Assembly (NCBI GenBank): GCA_017635395.1
Contig: JAGBLN010000022.1
Coordinates: forward strand, 1 to 64,000
Source: Lachnospiraceae bacterium
GTDB lineage: Bacteria; Bacillota; Clostridia; Lachnospirales; Lachnospiraceae
Length of the DNA stretch: 64,000 bases
Direction of reading: 5' to 3'
Shown: positions 26,108 to 35,823 of the stretch, piece by piece
Layout: every line of letters starts with the position of its first letter
Position numbering within the stretch: the stretch's first letter is position 1
Notes under the pieces: model-generated
Database searches by the model: none
What the model saw: only the letters and a program-made list of their open reading frames with translations
What the model was told of the DNA's origin: nothing
Position numbers and translations under genes: made by a program

Positions 26108-26165
26108 TTGAAAATTTGAGATATCCAAAGTACAATATTCGTACTCATAAGAATTTTGGTATAAA
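26108..26165 (+). promoter_or_regulatory. Two alternative promoters for the sortase gene
   Basis: Promoter A: TTGAAA (26108-26113), 17 bp, TACAAT (26131-26136), predicting a leader of about 32 bases. Promoter B: extended -10 TGGTATAAA (26157-26165), predicting a leader of only about 2-4 bases before the ATG at 26175. The only purine-rich stretch before the ATG is AGGA at 26170-26173, one base from the start codon and too near to act as a normal ribosome binding site. Confidence 0.5.
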
Positions 26166-26174
26166 ATATAGGAT

Positions 26175-27167
26175 ATGGCAGACAGAAATACCGGAAGAAA
26201 ACTGAATACTGGCAGTTCAGAACGGGCTGGCAGGTCCGGGACGGCAACGTCCGGCCGGAATGGGGCCAGGGATGTCTCTGCACGCAATACCGACAGCAGA
26301 AAGAAGGCTTCTGACGAGAAGAAGGATCTGAATGACTATTCGCCGGCGATGCAGAAACAGATAAAGAAGGAGATGAAAAGGATTAAGTTCCGCAGGAATC
26401 TTCTTATATTCGGTTTTGCTTCAGTGGCGGCAGCCTGCATAGGGTATTTTGTCTGGTACTATGCCTCTGCTGACAAAAACGGCGGGAGGATGGAACAGCT
26501 CTCAAATCTGGTAGGCTCGGATGCAATGAGCAATGTGGAAACCAGTTATGTAGCCAGGATCAGCAATGAAGAAGATGTGGAGCGGCCTGATATCCTTGAC
26601 AAGTATAAAACCCTTTATAACTCGAATAAAGACATAATCGGATGGATAACTATTCCGGATACAAAGATCGATTATCCGGTGATGCAGTATTCGGATAATA
26701 CATATTATCTTTCTCACAATTTTGACAGGAAGGATGATAAGGCGGGATGCCTTTTCCTTGACTGCGGCTGTGATGTGATTATGGGTAGTGACAATTATAT
26801 AATCTACGGCCATCATCTGACCAGCGGAAGGATGTTTTCGTCGCTTTCGGACTATGAATCCGAAAAATTTTACCAAAAGCATTCCACGATACAGTTTGAC
26901 ACCATATTCGAAACAGGTACCTATGCGGTCATGTATGCCTTCAGATCCAGGGTGTATGACAATATGGATGTGAATTTTAAGTATTATCAGTTCATAAATG
27001 CCGATTCCGAAGAGGAGTTTAATTCCTATATGAACGAGATGAAAGAGGCAAGCTACTATGATACCGGCGTGACAGCTGTATACGGCGACCAGCTATTGAC
27101 ACTCTCTACCTGTGACTACCAGGAAGAGAACGGAAGATTTGTAGTGGTGGCTAAAAAGATACGCTGA
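26175..27167 (+). CDS. Class B sortase
   Basis: 330 residues. A long basic, Ser/Gly/Arg-rich cytoplasmic N-terminus (1-73) precedes one membrane span (about 75-96), then an extracellular sortase domain. The catalytic triad is visible: His213 in YGHH, Cys313 in LSTCDYQ and Arg321 in NGRFVVVAKK. The TLxTC pattern and helix spacing fit class B. Sortases cleave sorting signals and link surface proteins to the cell wall. The next gene encodes a large protein ending in a TPKTG signal, its probable substrate. Confidence 0.93.
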   Translation: MADRNTGRKLNTGSSERAGRSGTATSGRNGARDVSARNTDSRKKASDEKKDLNDYSPAMQKQIKKEMKRIKFRRNLLIFGFASVAAACIGYFVWYYASADKNGGRMEQLSNLVGSDAMSNVETSYVARISNEEDVERPDILDKYKTLYNSNKDIIGWITIPDTKIDYPVMQYSDNTYYLSHNFDRKDDKAGCLFLDCGCDVIMGSDNYIIYGHHLTSGRMFSSLSDYESEKFYQKHSTIQFDTIFETGTYAVMYAFRSRVYDNMDVNFKYYQFINADSEEEFNSYMNEMKEASYYDTGVTAVYGDQLLTLSTCDYQEENGRFVVVAKKIR

Positions 27168-27188
27168 AATATGTTTACATAATTTTTC

Positions 27189-27217
27189 TTGATGAAATCC
27201 CCGTAAAACGATATAAT
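27189..27217 (+). promoter_or_regulatory. Promoter for the LRR surface-protein genes
   Basis: TTGATG (27189-27194), 17-bp spacer, TATAAT (27212-27217). It predicts a leader of about 180 bases. Confidence 0.65.
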
Positions 27218-27223
27218 TATGAT

Positions 27224-27402
27224 GATTATGCGGAAGTCTTTTGATTTCCGGAATTTTTGATGTGAGTAAAATTATAAAGCTTGCTGATAAAATAGCCGAT
27301 AAATACATATAGGAGCATTAACTGTTTTGCAGATATGCGGAGAATATGTGTGCCGGACAGAGGGTCTGGCGGTTTTTCCGGCTGCAATATGGAGGATGAG
27401 AT
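27224..27402 (+). promoter_or_regulatory. Long structured leader of the large LRR gene
   Basis: This 179-base stretch has no gene. TTGCAG (27327-27332) pairs with CTGCAA (27382-27387), enclosing a hairpin GCCGGAC (27352-27358) / GTCTGGC (27364-27370) with one G-U pair; the GGAGG site follows five bases after the outer stem. A short CGGAA / TTCCG stem lies near 27231-27250. This might control translation, but it matches no riboswitch class I recognise. Confidence 0.4.
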
Positions 27403-30400
27403 ATGCGTTCAGATTCTGAAAAGAACAGACAGACTACACGCAGGGCAGGAAGCAACACTAGTACTGGTAAGCCGAAGGTAGTATCGGCACAGTCTGCCCG
27501 AATAGAAGAACAGAGAAAGAAAGAGGCTGCGGCCGCAAAGGCGGAGAGCACTGCAAAAGGCGGCAAAAGTGCGGCTGAGAAGAAATCTTCAAAGGCTGTG
27601 AGCAACGGCAAGGTCATAAGAAGGACACTTGGAGGCATATTGCTTGCCAGCGCTCTTTTTGTTGCGGCAATTCCTTCCGATAAATCAGGCATCACAAAGG
27701 CTGATAATCCGTCGGAAACAGGATCCGGACCGAATTATGATACGGATATAAGCGCAGCAAGGAACGGTGATGTCACATCTGATGTCGACAGCAAGCTCGA
27801 TCCTTCCAATTACAGTGATGATCAGAAATTCTTTTCTTATCAGATAACAAAGATCAACAACAGCTGGGTACTTATGTGGCAGTATCAGTTCTATATAGAT
27901 ACCATAAACGGTATGACAAGTCAGGCGGTTGTCTGTGACTATAATGATACATATGCTGTTGAAGCTCTTGACCTTACTACAAATATAATCACCGGATATG
28001 ATTATGTGTCTGAGGCGGACTACAACGCATTTGTACAGACCTGCAATACTACTACATTTAAGCTGGAAGAATCTCCCTACAGCAATAGCGCTGCCATATC
28101 CGAGCTTGTCAATAAATTAAAGCGTTATTTCTCTGAGGATTATGAAAAATGGGAAGACGAGTATGATGCCGCATTGGAAAACTGGCGGAATGAACATAAG
28201 GATGATCCCGGATATGATCCCACATATATTCCGACTTTTAACGAACTGTCTATTTCTGCATTCTCACGCACAGGAGCAAATATGTCCGATGAAACAAAGC
28301 GGATATATTATTGCGATACCCATAGCGGTTTGGATGCCGGATCTCTTAGCGGTTATACGCTGACACCTTTAACAAACTCCGCACAGGGAAGCGCATACTA
28401 CACAGGAAGTTTTGATACCCAGTCGGGGTCGGCGATAACCGGCGATATACCAAGCGGTGATACTATATATATTGTCACCAAGTATGAGAGTTCTACCAAC
28501 TGTGACGAAAACGGCTTTAAGTATCTTGGCAACAAGATGGTTACAGCTATTGCCAAGGAAGCTTTTAAGGGCACTGAAAAGGTTGACAAGATCACTATCG
28601 GAGGTTCTGTAGCCTATATTGGCGATGAAGCGTTTCTGGATTCTTTCCTGAAGGAAGTTACACTTCAAAGTGTTACTTTTATTGGAAACAGGGTTTTTAA
28701 GGACTGTTCCTATCTGACTACTGCAACACTTAACAATCAGACCAAGACTATCGGAAAAGAAGCCTTTAAGGGATGCAAGGTTCTTAAAGCGATAAAGATT
28801 CCGACAGGTGTTACAAGCATAGGATTTGGTGCATTTGCGGACTGTGAAGTTCTTGAAAATGTTGACATGACAGAAAATCATGGATGTACCATAGGTGAGT
28901 ATGCTTTCTATAATGACTCGAAGCTTAATAGTGTCACATTCCCGGAGGACTATGCGATTTCTTTCGGAACGGCAAGCTTTGCGCTTAAGGATGGCACCGG
29001 CGGAGGTGATTCTCTTTCGGAATTTAGTTTCCCTGTAAAGCTGGGCTCATATAAGAGCGCAATAAATGATGATACCTATTCCTTCAGCGTTTGGGATGTT
29101 GCGGATGAAAGTCAGAAGAATGTCAGCTCCCGCCTTGGAGATTATATCCTTTCAGGACGCCAGAACCTGAAGATTGTTACCATGCCGAAGGAACTGGGAT
29201 CAAATGATGTCGAGTTTATCCCCGACGGAACTTTCCACGGCTGCTCTGGTCTTGAGCGTGTGTATCTTGGCGTAAAGGGAACACTTACAACATATAACAG
29301 TAAGGTGAAATTCTCAAAAGGACTCTTTACGGATGTTATAAATGAAGATCTTGCAGTTTACGGACCTCAGTATGTTGTTGGTTCGTCAAATCCCGCATGG
29401 CCCAGAAAAAGCACATGGGTGGCTGTTTCAAGCGTATGTGATTATGTGCCCTATATTTATTATGACGGAAGTACTGAGCATTACGAGATAGGTATACCTC
29501 CATATCGTTATGAGCTGGAGGTTGATGAGGATGCCGGTACAGCCAGCATAGTAAGCTGTGAGTTTATTGATACCCCTTCGGATATAGATCCGCTTGTGGT
29601 TCCTTCCGAAATTGCAGGTTATGATGTAAAAGCTTTGGGTGACGGCTGCTTTAAGGGGATAAAGGATTATATAGTAAGGCTTGAGATTGAGGATGATTCC
29701 GTAACAGAGATAGGAGATTCGGTTTTTAATGACTGCTCGAAACTTGTTGAAGCGGATCTTGGTAATGGTGTCGTGACGATCGGGAATGATGCTTTTTCAG
29801 ATTGTCCGCTGCTCGAAAGGATCTTTATAAGCGAAGCAATAGAATCTGTCGGAAACCATGCCTTTGAAAATGATCCACAGCTGGAGCATGTCTACTGGAG
29901 TGCGCCGGGGGATCTGTCAAGACTTACCAATATCGGTACTGCGGCTTTCGAGACAGGAAGTGATAAGCTTTATTTCCATGGTGAAATAGATGATGCTTAT
30001 CTGCCATTTACTTATGCGATGAATTCTTCAAATGAGATCAACGATGACAGTGTCAATATATGCTATGTAATGTCTGATCCTTATAATCTTTATGTCATAC
30101 ATGATAATGTGGAGAATACGAATCTGCTGATAGATTATCCTCATTATAAGGATTTGCCGGCAACTACAAAAACTGCATTTGAAAACGGTTCTCCTACGAC
30201 GGCACAGCTAAATGAAATCAATGCAACAAAATATATAGATATTCCTGAAGCAATCGAGTCTGTTGATGTGGTTTCATGGCTTGATAATAATTCAGCTAAT
30301 ACGACGTATAACAAAAAGAACTGGATATATGTTGATGATGCTTCAGACGAATTCCCTGACGGCACAGTTAAGGATAGGACAAATGTTGATAATGCAGGCA

Positions 30401-32913
30401 ATAAGCGTCGTGATGTATATGGCGATTCCTCTTATAAGGACACATCCGATGCCGGCTGTGAAGACGGATACTATGCAGGCTTGTTTTCAGGATATTCAAC
30501 GGAGAGCACTGAGGTCCTTTTGGAAGAACCCGGACGCCAGTTTGATGCAGTTAAGGGTAATGACTGGATCAAGTCTGTCAATATGCCGGGGGTTAAGTCT
30601 GTTCCAGATTACTGCTTTGATTCCTGCGAACGTCTTGAGTCGGTTATCATTTCTGCTGACTGCGACGACCTGGGCGAGCATGCTTTCCAGGGGTGTACAG
30701 CACTTGGCAGCCTTGGTACAAACGGAAATACAAAATATCTTTATGACAATTATGTTATCTATGAGGACAAGGGTGGAAATCTGGAACTGAAGGAATGCCT
30801 GCCCTCAAGAGGTATTGTCAGCGGTACATCAAAGGACAGATGGGTTAATACGTCAAACGATCCTAATCTTGCAAAGGTAACATCTATCGCAGATGCGGCG
30901 TTCAGGGATTGTGACGGAATTACGAAGGCTGATCTTTCGGATGCAAACATCACTAAGATTCCGCAGGAATGTTTTTACAAATGCGACAATCTTACTGAAG
31001 TGCTTCTTCCGGATACCTGTATGAATATTCAGACAAAAGCCTTTGATGAAGGTGCAAAGAATCTGGAGATGAAGCTGCCCTGCGATTCTAATATATCAGA
31101 GACAGCTTTTGATAAGGATGCACAGGAAATCGTAATTCATACCTATCCGGACTGCAAAATGACACTTGCTTATGATCCGGCAGGCTATGACAATATTACT
31201 GTTGTGGGAGATCTGGATACTTATTACTGGTTTACCTTCTACAATGAAGATATGACTATTTTTGAACAGCATAAGGTAACTTCCGGTGCTGATGACAAAT
31301 ATCCAAAGAATGAACCTACACCTAAGCTTGCAGCTCATAATGGTTGGGCATTCTCGTCATGGTCGCCGATGGAATCCTCGAAGCTGGATAATGCCACAGA
31401 GGATCGTCAGTGGATTGCAATCTTTGAAGAAAAAACCAGTCCGCTTGAGGATAATATCAAGCAGGATGCTGATGCACTTAAGGAATCAGCTGACGAAGTT
31501 GCAAAGGCATCGCCCTTAAGCGCAAACCGGGCAGAGACTGTTGATGCAGTGGAAGACCTTGTAAGCAAGTACAATAAGCTGGTTAAGGATTTCAATGAAC
31601 TTTCGCCTGACAGCGAGGATTACGGTCCTATTGCCGCTGCAATGAAGGCTCTTGAAAATGAGATGGCGGATATTGTCCAGGATTATGGCGATATCTTTGA
31701 TATTAATCCGGATGGTACTGTAAAGCTTGAAGCTGACGAACTTGAAAAAGCAACAGAGGCTGCTACAGCTGATATCATCAAGGAGCTGGGTAATCTGGCC
31801 GATCTTGCGGAAGCTGTTTCTGAAGCAACTAAGGCATCGGCTTATGCAACGGCGACTGCTGCTGCGAGAGAGGCATCAAATAAGACTAATCCTCCTGCCA
31901 CCACATCGCCTGCGGCGTCAGCATCCGCATCAGTGTCTGCATCGGCTACGGCAAGTAACAAGGCAAGTGCGTCTTCTGCTGCAAGCAATTCCAATAATCC
32001 GTCAGCATCGGCTTCGTCCGGCTATAATGTAATAGTTGAAAACGGTGCCGGAACAGGTCAGTACGGAGTGGGTAAAGTCGTTACTATAACGGCATATGCG
32101 CCGCCTGACGGAAAGGTATTTGACAAGTGGACTACATCCAACAGCGATATCGGATTCTCGGATCCTACGGCAGTGTCTACCACATTCATCATGCCTTCAC
32201 ATGATGTTAAGGTTACTGCCACATATAAGTCCGCAGGTGCAGGAACAACACCTGGATCCTCTTCGAACAATAATGCTAGCGGTACGCCCGGAACCGGCAA
32301 GAATTCAACCAGCAATAATTCTGCAAGCAAGGGCAATACCGAAGTAAGAGTTACTACTGATACTATTGACAACAATAATAAGAACCTGGCTTCGGCAACA
32401 GTTGCCGGATCTACCGATAATTTCGTACTTAAGATAACCGATTCTGCGGCTGCTTATGCTGAGGTAGAGCAGGCACTCAGGAATAAGTACGGTGACGAAT
32501 TCGATTATGTAAAGTTTGTGGCATTCGATATCTCACTGTATGATGAGACCGGCACGATGAAGGTAGAGAATACTGAAAATCTGGCGGTAACGATCACGCT
32601 GCCCATACCTGATGAGATGGTAAGTTATGCGGGTAATAACAAGGTGGGTGTAGTCATAAACGGTCAGATGGAAGAAAAGACCGCCCAGTTTACGACTATT
32701 GACGGAGTGCCGTGTATTAAGTTTACTGCAACCCACTTCTCGCCGTACTCTGTATTTGTAAATACGGAGCATATGCAGGCCGGATCTGCGGACGACACGC
32801 CTAAGACCGGTGACGGCATAGCGCCTAAGTGGTTTTTGTCAGCAGGGATGGTAAGCATGTCGTGTGTACTGTTCCTGTGGAAGGACAGAAGACCGAAAAA
32901 GAAGAAGAAATAA
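27403..32913 (+). CDS. Giant BspA-type leucine-rich-repeat surface protein with sortase signal
   Basis: 1836 residues. A 70-residue Lys/Ala/Ser-rich N-terminus precedes a hydrophobic signal segment at about 77-90. Multiple BspA/LRR_5 repeats follow, for example IGDEAFLDSFLKEVTL, IGKEAFKGCKVLKAIKIPTGV and IGDSVFNDCSKLVEADLGNGV. Near 1275-1345 is an InlB B-repeat-like module (YYWFTFYNEDMTIFEQ), then a helical region, an Ala/Ser/Thr/Asn linker, and a second InlB-like repeat (VENGAGTGQYGVGKVVTITA). The C-terminus has TPKTG (about 1799-1803), a hydrophobic stretch and RRPKKKKK: a cell-wall sorting signal. It probably mediates adhesion and is anchored by the neighbouring sortase B. Confidence 0.92.
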   Translation: MRSDSEKNRQTTRRAGSNTSTGKPKVVSAQSARIEEQRKKEAAAAKAESTAKGGKSAAEKKSSKAVSNGKVIRRTLGGILLASALFVAAIPSDKSGITKADNPSETGSGPNYDTDISAARNGDVTSDVDSKLDPSNYSDDQKFFSYQITKINNSWVLMWQYQFYIDTINGMTSQAVVCDYNDTYAVEALDLTTNIITGYDYVSEADYNAFVQTCNTTTFKLEESPYSNSAAISELVNKLKRYFSEDYEKWEDEYDAALENWRNEHKDDPGYDPTYIPTFNELSISAFSRTGANMSDETKRIYYCDTHSGLDAGSLSGYTLTPLTNSAQGSAYYTGSFDTQSGSAITGDIPSGDTIYIVTKYESSTNCDENGFKYLGNKMVTAIAKEAFKGTEKVDKITIGGSVAYIGDEAFLDSFLKEVTLQSVTFIGNRVFKDCSYLTTATLNNQTKTIGKEAFKGCKVLKAIKIPTGVTSIGFGAFADCEVLENVDMTENHGCTIGEYAFYNDSKLNSVTFPEDYAISFGTASFALKDGTGGGDSLSEFSFPVKLGSYKSAINDDTYSFSVWDVADESQKNVSSRLGDYILSGRQNLKIVTMPKELGSNDVEFIPDGTFHGCSGLERVYLGVKGTLTTYNSKVKFSKGLFTDVINEDLAVYGPQYVVGSSNPAWPRKSTWVAVSSVCDYVPYIYYDGSTEHYEIGIPPYRYELEVDEDAGTASIVSCEFIDTPSDIDPLVVPSEIAGYDVKALGDGCFKGIKDYIVRLEIEDDSVTEIGDSVFNDCSKLVEADLGNGVVTIGNDAFSDCPLLERIFISEAIESVGNHAFENDPQLEHVYWSAPGDLSRLTNIGTAAFETGSDKLYFHGEIDDAYLPFTYAMNSSNEINDDSVNICYVMSDPYNLYVIHDNVENTNLLIDYPHYKDLPATTKTAFENGSPTTAQLNEINATKYIDIPEAIESVDVVSWLDNNSANTTYNKKNWIYVDDASDEFPDGTVKDRTNVDNAGNKRRDVYGDSSYKDTSDAGCEDGYYAGLFSGYSTESTEVLLEEPGRQFDAVKGNDWIKSVNMPGVKSVPDYCFDSCERLESVIISADCDDLGEHAFQGCTALGSLGTNGNTKYLYDNYVIYEDKGGNLELKECLPSRGIVSGTSKDRWVNTSNDPNLAKVTSIADAAFRDCDGITKADLSDANITKIPQECFYKCDNLTEVLLPDTCMNIQTKAFDEGAKNLEMKLPCDSNISETAFDKDAQEIVIHTYPDCKMTLAYDPAGYDNITVVGDLDTYYWFTFYNEDMTIFEQHKVTSGADDKYPKNEPTPKLAAHNGWAFSSWSPMESSKLDNATEDRQWIAIFEEKTSPLEDNIKQDADALKESADEVAKASPLSANRAETVDAVEDLVSKYNKLVKDFNELSPDSEDYGPIAAAMKALENEMADIVQDYGDIFDINPDGTVKLEADELEKATEAATADIIKELGNLADLAEAVSEATKASAYATATAAAREASNKTNPPATTSPAASASASVSASATASNKASASSAASNSNNPSASASSGYNVIVENGAGTGQYGVGKVVTITAYAPPDGKVFDKWTTSNSDIGFSDPTAVSTTFIMPSHDVKVTATYKSAGAGTTPGSSSNNNASGTPGTGKNSTSNNSASKGNTEVRVTTDTIDNNNKNLASATVAGSTDNFVLKITDSAAAYAEVEQALRNKYGDEFDYVKFVAFDISLYDETGTMKVENTENLAVTITLPIPDEMVSYAGNNKVGVVINGQMEEKTAQFTTIDGVPCIKFTATHFSPYSVFVNTEHMQAGSADDTPKTGDGIAPKWFLSAGMVSMSCVLFLWKDRRPKKKKK

Positions 32914-32946
32914 TTTTTAACTTTTTAGGAACAGGAGGTGGTAACT

Positions 32947-34503
32947 ATGAAGAAAAGGATATTGGTGATAACTGCAATTCCGGCCATAGTTCTGCTTCTT
33001 GTTCTGTTTTTAGGCGGCATATACAGCGCAAAAGCATCGGATGCAGGACTTAATATCTCGGACGGCGTTCTTTCTGCATACACCGGAAATGAGACCAGCG
33101 TAAATATTCCCCCCGGAGTTAAGACTATAGGTGCGGAGGCTTTTTGCGGCAATTCTACACTGGAATCCGTTACTATCCCTGAGGGCGTGACCACCATAGG
33201 TTATGCAGCATTTAAGGACTGCAGCGCTTTAAAGACTGTAAAAATCCCTGACAGTGTCACGAAAATAGAAGATTCTGCATTCTGGGGATGTTCATCCCTT
33301 TCATATGTTTCCATAGGAAAAGGCTTGTATGATCTGGGAAGCGGTACTTTCAGCGACTGCGACAGCCTGATGAATATTGCCCTTGATAAGGGAAATATAA
33401 ATTTTAAATGCAGTGATTCAGGACTGTTTAACTCAGATCAGACGGTTATGTATCAGTATTTTGCAGGAAGCAGAAAAATGACATATACCATACCGTCTAC
33501 TGTTTCGGAGATCAAGCGCTACAGTTTCTGGGGCTGCGATAATCTTAAAGAGCTGATAGTTCCGGGGATGCCAGAAATAGGGGACTATGCGGTTGCGTCA
33601 TGTGACAGCTTAGAAAATCTTGTTTTTCAGACTCCGACAACAAAGCTGAACATGGGGGCAGCAAAGGACTGTAAAAATCTTAAACAGGTCACGCTTCCGC
33701 TTTCATTAAGCAATATTCATGAAACAGCATTTGATGGCTGTCCCGATACGCTGTATTTTAATTGCCCTGACATGTCTTCAGCTGCAGCCTATGCATCTGA
33801 AAAGGGATATGTATGCGGAGATTTTAATACCTATGATTCTTCGCTTCTTGTGAATGTTCCGGAAGAAAAAACATCAGATAATGGCACCGGTACACTTTTA
33901 ACATCGGATGGAGACGGCTCGGATGAAGGTTCTGCTGATTTAACTGCAGGAAATGATAATGACAGCAGCGGCAACGGACTGTATACATTTACCAATGATG
34001 ATGTGGATGGAGAGCTGCTTGGAAGCAGCGAAATCGTATCGGACAGGGCTTATGTGATAATGTCTTCCGACATGGAGGTTGCAGACGGAAGCAAGCTGCC
34101 GGCTGTCGATCCAAATGAAACAGCTGATTATTCCCATTACCTTGATCAGACACTGACATCATATAGCATACCGTCTGGAATAACTGAGATAGGCGCATTT
34201 GCCTTTGCAAGGACAAGGCTTACGGAAATATCCATTCCTGATGGGGTGACTGAGATTGGGAAAGGTGCATTTTATCACTGTGACAGCTTAAGCAATGTTT
34301 CTATCCCGAACAGCGTAAAAAAGGTGGGCGAAAAAGCCTTTGCGTACACGCCCTGGTACCAGGCATGGGAAAACGATCCCAACGCAGGGGATTTTCTTGT
34401 AATAGGTGACGGAGTCCTGATCGGTTACAAAGGGACAGAGGAATCGCCGGAACTTCCGGATGATGTGAAGGTTGTAGCTGACGGTGTGTTTGCTAACGAA
34501 TGA
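32947..34503 (+). CDS. Secreted BspA-type leucine-rich-repeat protein
   Basis: 518 residues with a signal peptide (hydrophobic 5-24). LRR_5 repeats in an N block (about 33-250: IGAEAFCGNSTLESVTIPEGV, IGYAAFKDCSALKTVKIPDSV) and a C block (about 405-518: IGAFAFARTRLTEISIPDGV, IGKGAFYHCDSLSNVSIPNSV), separated by an acidic Gly/Ser/Asp linker with no repeats. There is no sortase motif, membrane span or other wall-anchoring domain. ATG 32947 is preferred to the in-frame GTG at 32938 because AGGAGG lies 8-9 bases upstream of it. It probably shares a transcript with the large LRR gene 33 bases before it. Confidence 0.9.
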   Translation: MKKRILVITAIPAIVLLLVLFLGGIYSAKASDAGLNISDGVLSAYTGNETSVNIPPGVKTIGAEAFCGNSTLESVTIPEGVTTIGYAAFKDCSALKTVKIPDSVTKIEDSAFWGCSSLSYVSIGKGLYDLGSGTFSDCDSLMNIALDKGNINFKCSDSGLFNSDQTVMYQYFAGSRKMTYTIPSTVSEIKRYSFWGCDNLKELIVPGMPEIGDYAVASCDSLENLVFQTPTTKLNMGAAKDCKNLKQVTLPLSLSNIHETAFDGCPDTLYFNCPDMSSAAAYASEKGYVCGDFNTYDSSLLVNVPEEKTSDNGTGTLLTSDGDGSDEGSADLTAGNDNDSSGNGLYTFTNDDVDGELLGSSEIVSDRAYVIMSSDMEVADGSKLPAVDPNETADYSHYLDQTLTSYSIPSGITEIGAFAFARTRLTEISIPDGVTEIGKGAFYHCDSLSNVSIPNSVKKVGEKAFAYTPWYQAWENDPNAGDFLVIGDGVLIGYKGTEESPELPDDVKVVADGVFANE

Positions 34504-34542
34504 TTTGAACTTTTCGATGCACTACACCGTTTTAATAAAAAT

Positions 34543-34551
34543 TGATATAAT
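34543..34551 (+). promoter_or_regulatory. Extended -10 promoter for icd
   Basis: TGATATAAT with TATAAT at 34546-34551; no clear -35. The icd ATG is about 51 bases downstream, after AAGGAG. Confidence 0.6.
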
Positions 34552-34602
34552 ACAACGAAAAGATACTGCTAAAGAATAATACACAAAAGGAGACTTACTT
34601 AC

Positions 34603-35808
34603 ATGAGCAAGATAGCTATGAATACTGCGCTGGTTGAGATGGACGGCGATGAGATGACCAGGATCCTCTGGGCAATGATCAAGGATGAGCTTTTAACACC
34701 TTATATTGATCTTAATACAGAATATTATGATCTCGGGCTTAAGAAGAGAAATGAGACTGATGATAAGATAACCGTCCAGGCGGCTGAAAGGACCAAGGAG
34801 CTGGGAGTTGCTGTTAAGTGCGCTACCATTACTCCGAATGCTGCCAGGGTAAAGGAATATGACCTTAAGGAGATGTGGAAGAGCCCTAATGGTACCATCA
34901 GATCCATCCTTGACGGAACAGTATTCAGGACACCTATTCTTGTAAAAGGCATAGAACCCTGCGTAAGGAACTGGGAAAAGCCCATAACACTTGCAAGGCA
35001 TGCTTATGGCGATGTTTATAAGAATGTTGAGATAAAGGTTCCCGGCCCCGGCAAGGGATATCTCGTATTTGAGGATGAAAACGGAAACGAGACCCGGGAG
35101 CTTATTCAGGAATTCAAAGGCCCCGGCATCATGCAGGGAGTTCATAACCTTGATAAGTCCATAGAAAGTTTTGCGCATGCCTGCTTTACTTATGCGCTGG
35201 ACAGCAAAAAGGACCTCTGGTTTGCTACGAAGGATACTATCTCAAAGAAGTATGACCATAATTTTAAGGATATTTTCAATGACATATATGAGAAAGATTA
35301 CAGCGACAGATTCAAGGATGCCGGAATAACTTATTTTTACACCCTTATTGATGATGCTGTTGCCCGCATAATGAAGTCCAAGGGAGGTATCATCTGGGCA
35401 TGCAAGAATTATGACGGAGATGTAATGAGCGATATGGTAAGCTCAGCTTTCGGCTCTCTTGCAATGATGACATCTGTCCTGGTTTCTCCTGCCGGAATCT
35501 ATGAGTATGAGGCAGCACACGGAACCGTACAGAGACACTATTACAAGCATCTGGAAGGCGAGGAGACATCCACTAATTCAGTGGCTACCATATTTGCCTG
35601 GACAGGCGCACTGCGCAAGCGCGGCGAGCTGGACGGCAATAAGGAACTTTGCGACTTTGCTGACCGTCTTGAGAAAGCAACCATCGGTACCATAGAAAGC
35701 GGGCGCATGACAAAGGACCTGGCTCTTATCACATCCTTAAAGGATGTTAAGGTTTTGAACAGCGGTGATTTCATAAAAGAGATCAGGGCAACTCTGGAAA
35801 CCCAGTAA
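34603..35808 (+). CDS. icd: NADP-dependent isocitrate dehydrogenase (subfamily II)
   Basis: 401 residues. Oxidatively decarboxylates isocitrate to 2-oxoglutarate, giving NADPH and the glutamate precursor. The sequence is of the eukaryote-like subfamily [23 protein letters not shown] at the N-terminus, [33 protein letters not shown] and [18 protein letters not shown] normal length and intact motifs suggest an active homodimer. It likely serves glutamate synthesis rather than a full TCA cycle in an anaerobe. Confidence 0.96.
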   Translation: MSKIAMNTALVEMDGDEMTRILWAMIKDELLTPYIDLNTEYYDLGLKKRNETDDKITVQAAERTKELGVAVKCATITPNAARVKEYDLKEMWKSPNGTIRSILDGTVFRTPILVKGIEPCVRNWEKPITLARHAYGDVYKNVEIKVPGPGKGYLVFEDENGNETRELIQEFKGPGIMQGVHNLDKSIESFAHACFTYALDSKKDLWFATKDTISKKYDHNFKDIFNDIYEKDYSDRFKDAGITYFYTLIDDAVARIMKSKGGIIWACKNYDGDVMSDMVSSAFGSLAMMTSVLVSPAGIYEYEAAHGTVQRHYYKHLEGEETSTNSVATIFAWTGALRKRGELDGNKELCDFADRLEKATIGTIESGRMTKDLALITSLKDVKVLNSGDFIKEIRATLETQ

Positions 35809-35823
35809 AAAAGAGGCGGTTTT

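Noticed and set aside
27224..27402. Cyclic di-GMP riboswitch before the giant LRR gene
   Set aside because: Considered because a c-di-GMP phosphodiesterase is in the window, but the conserved GEMM core sequences are not found.
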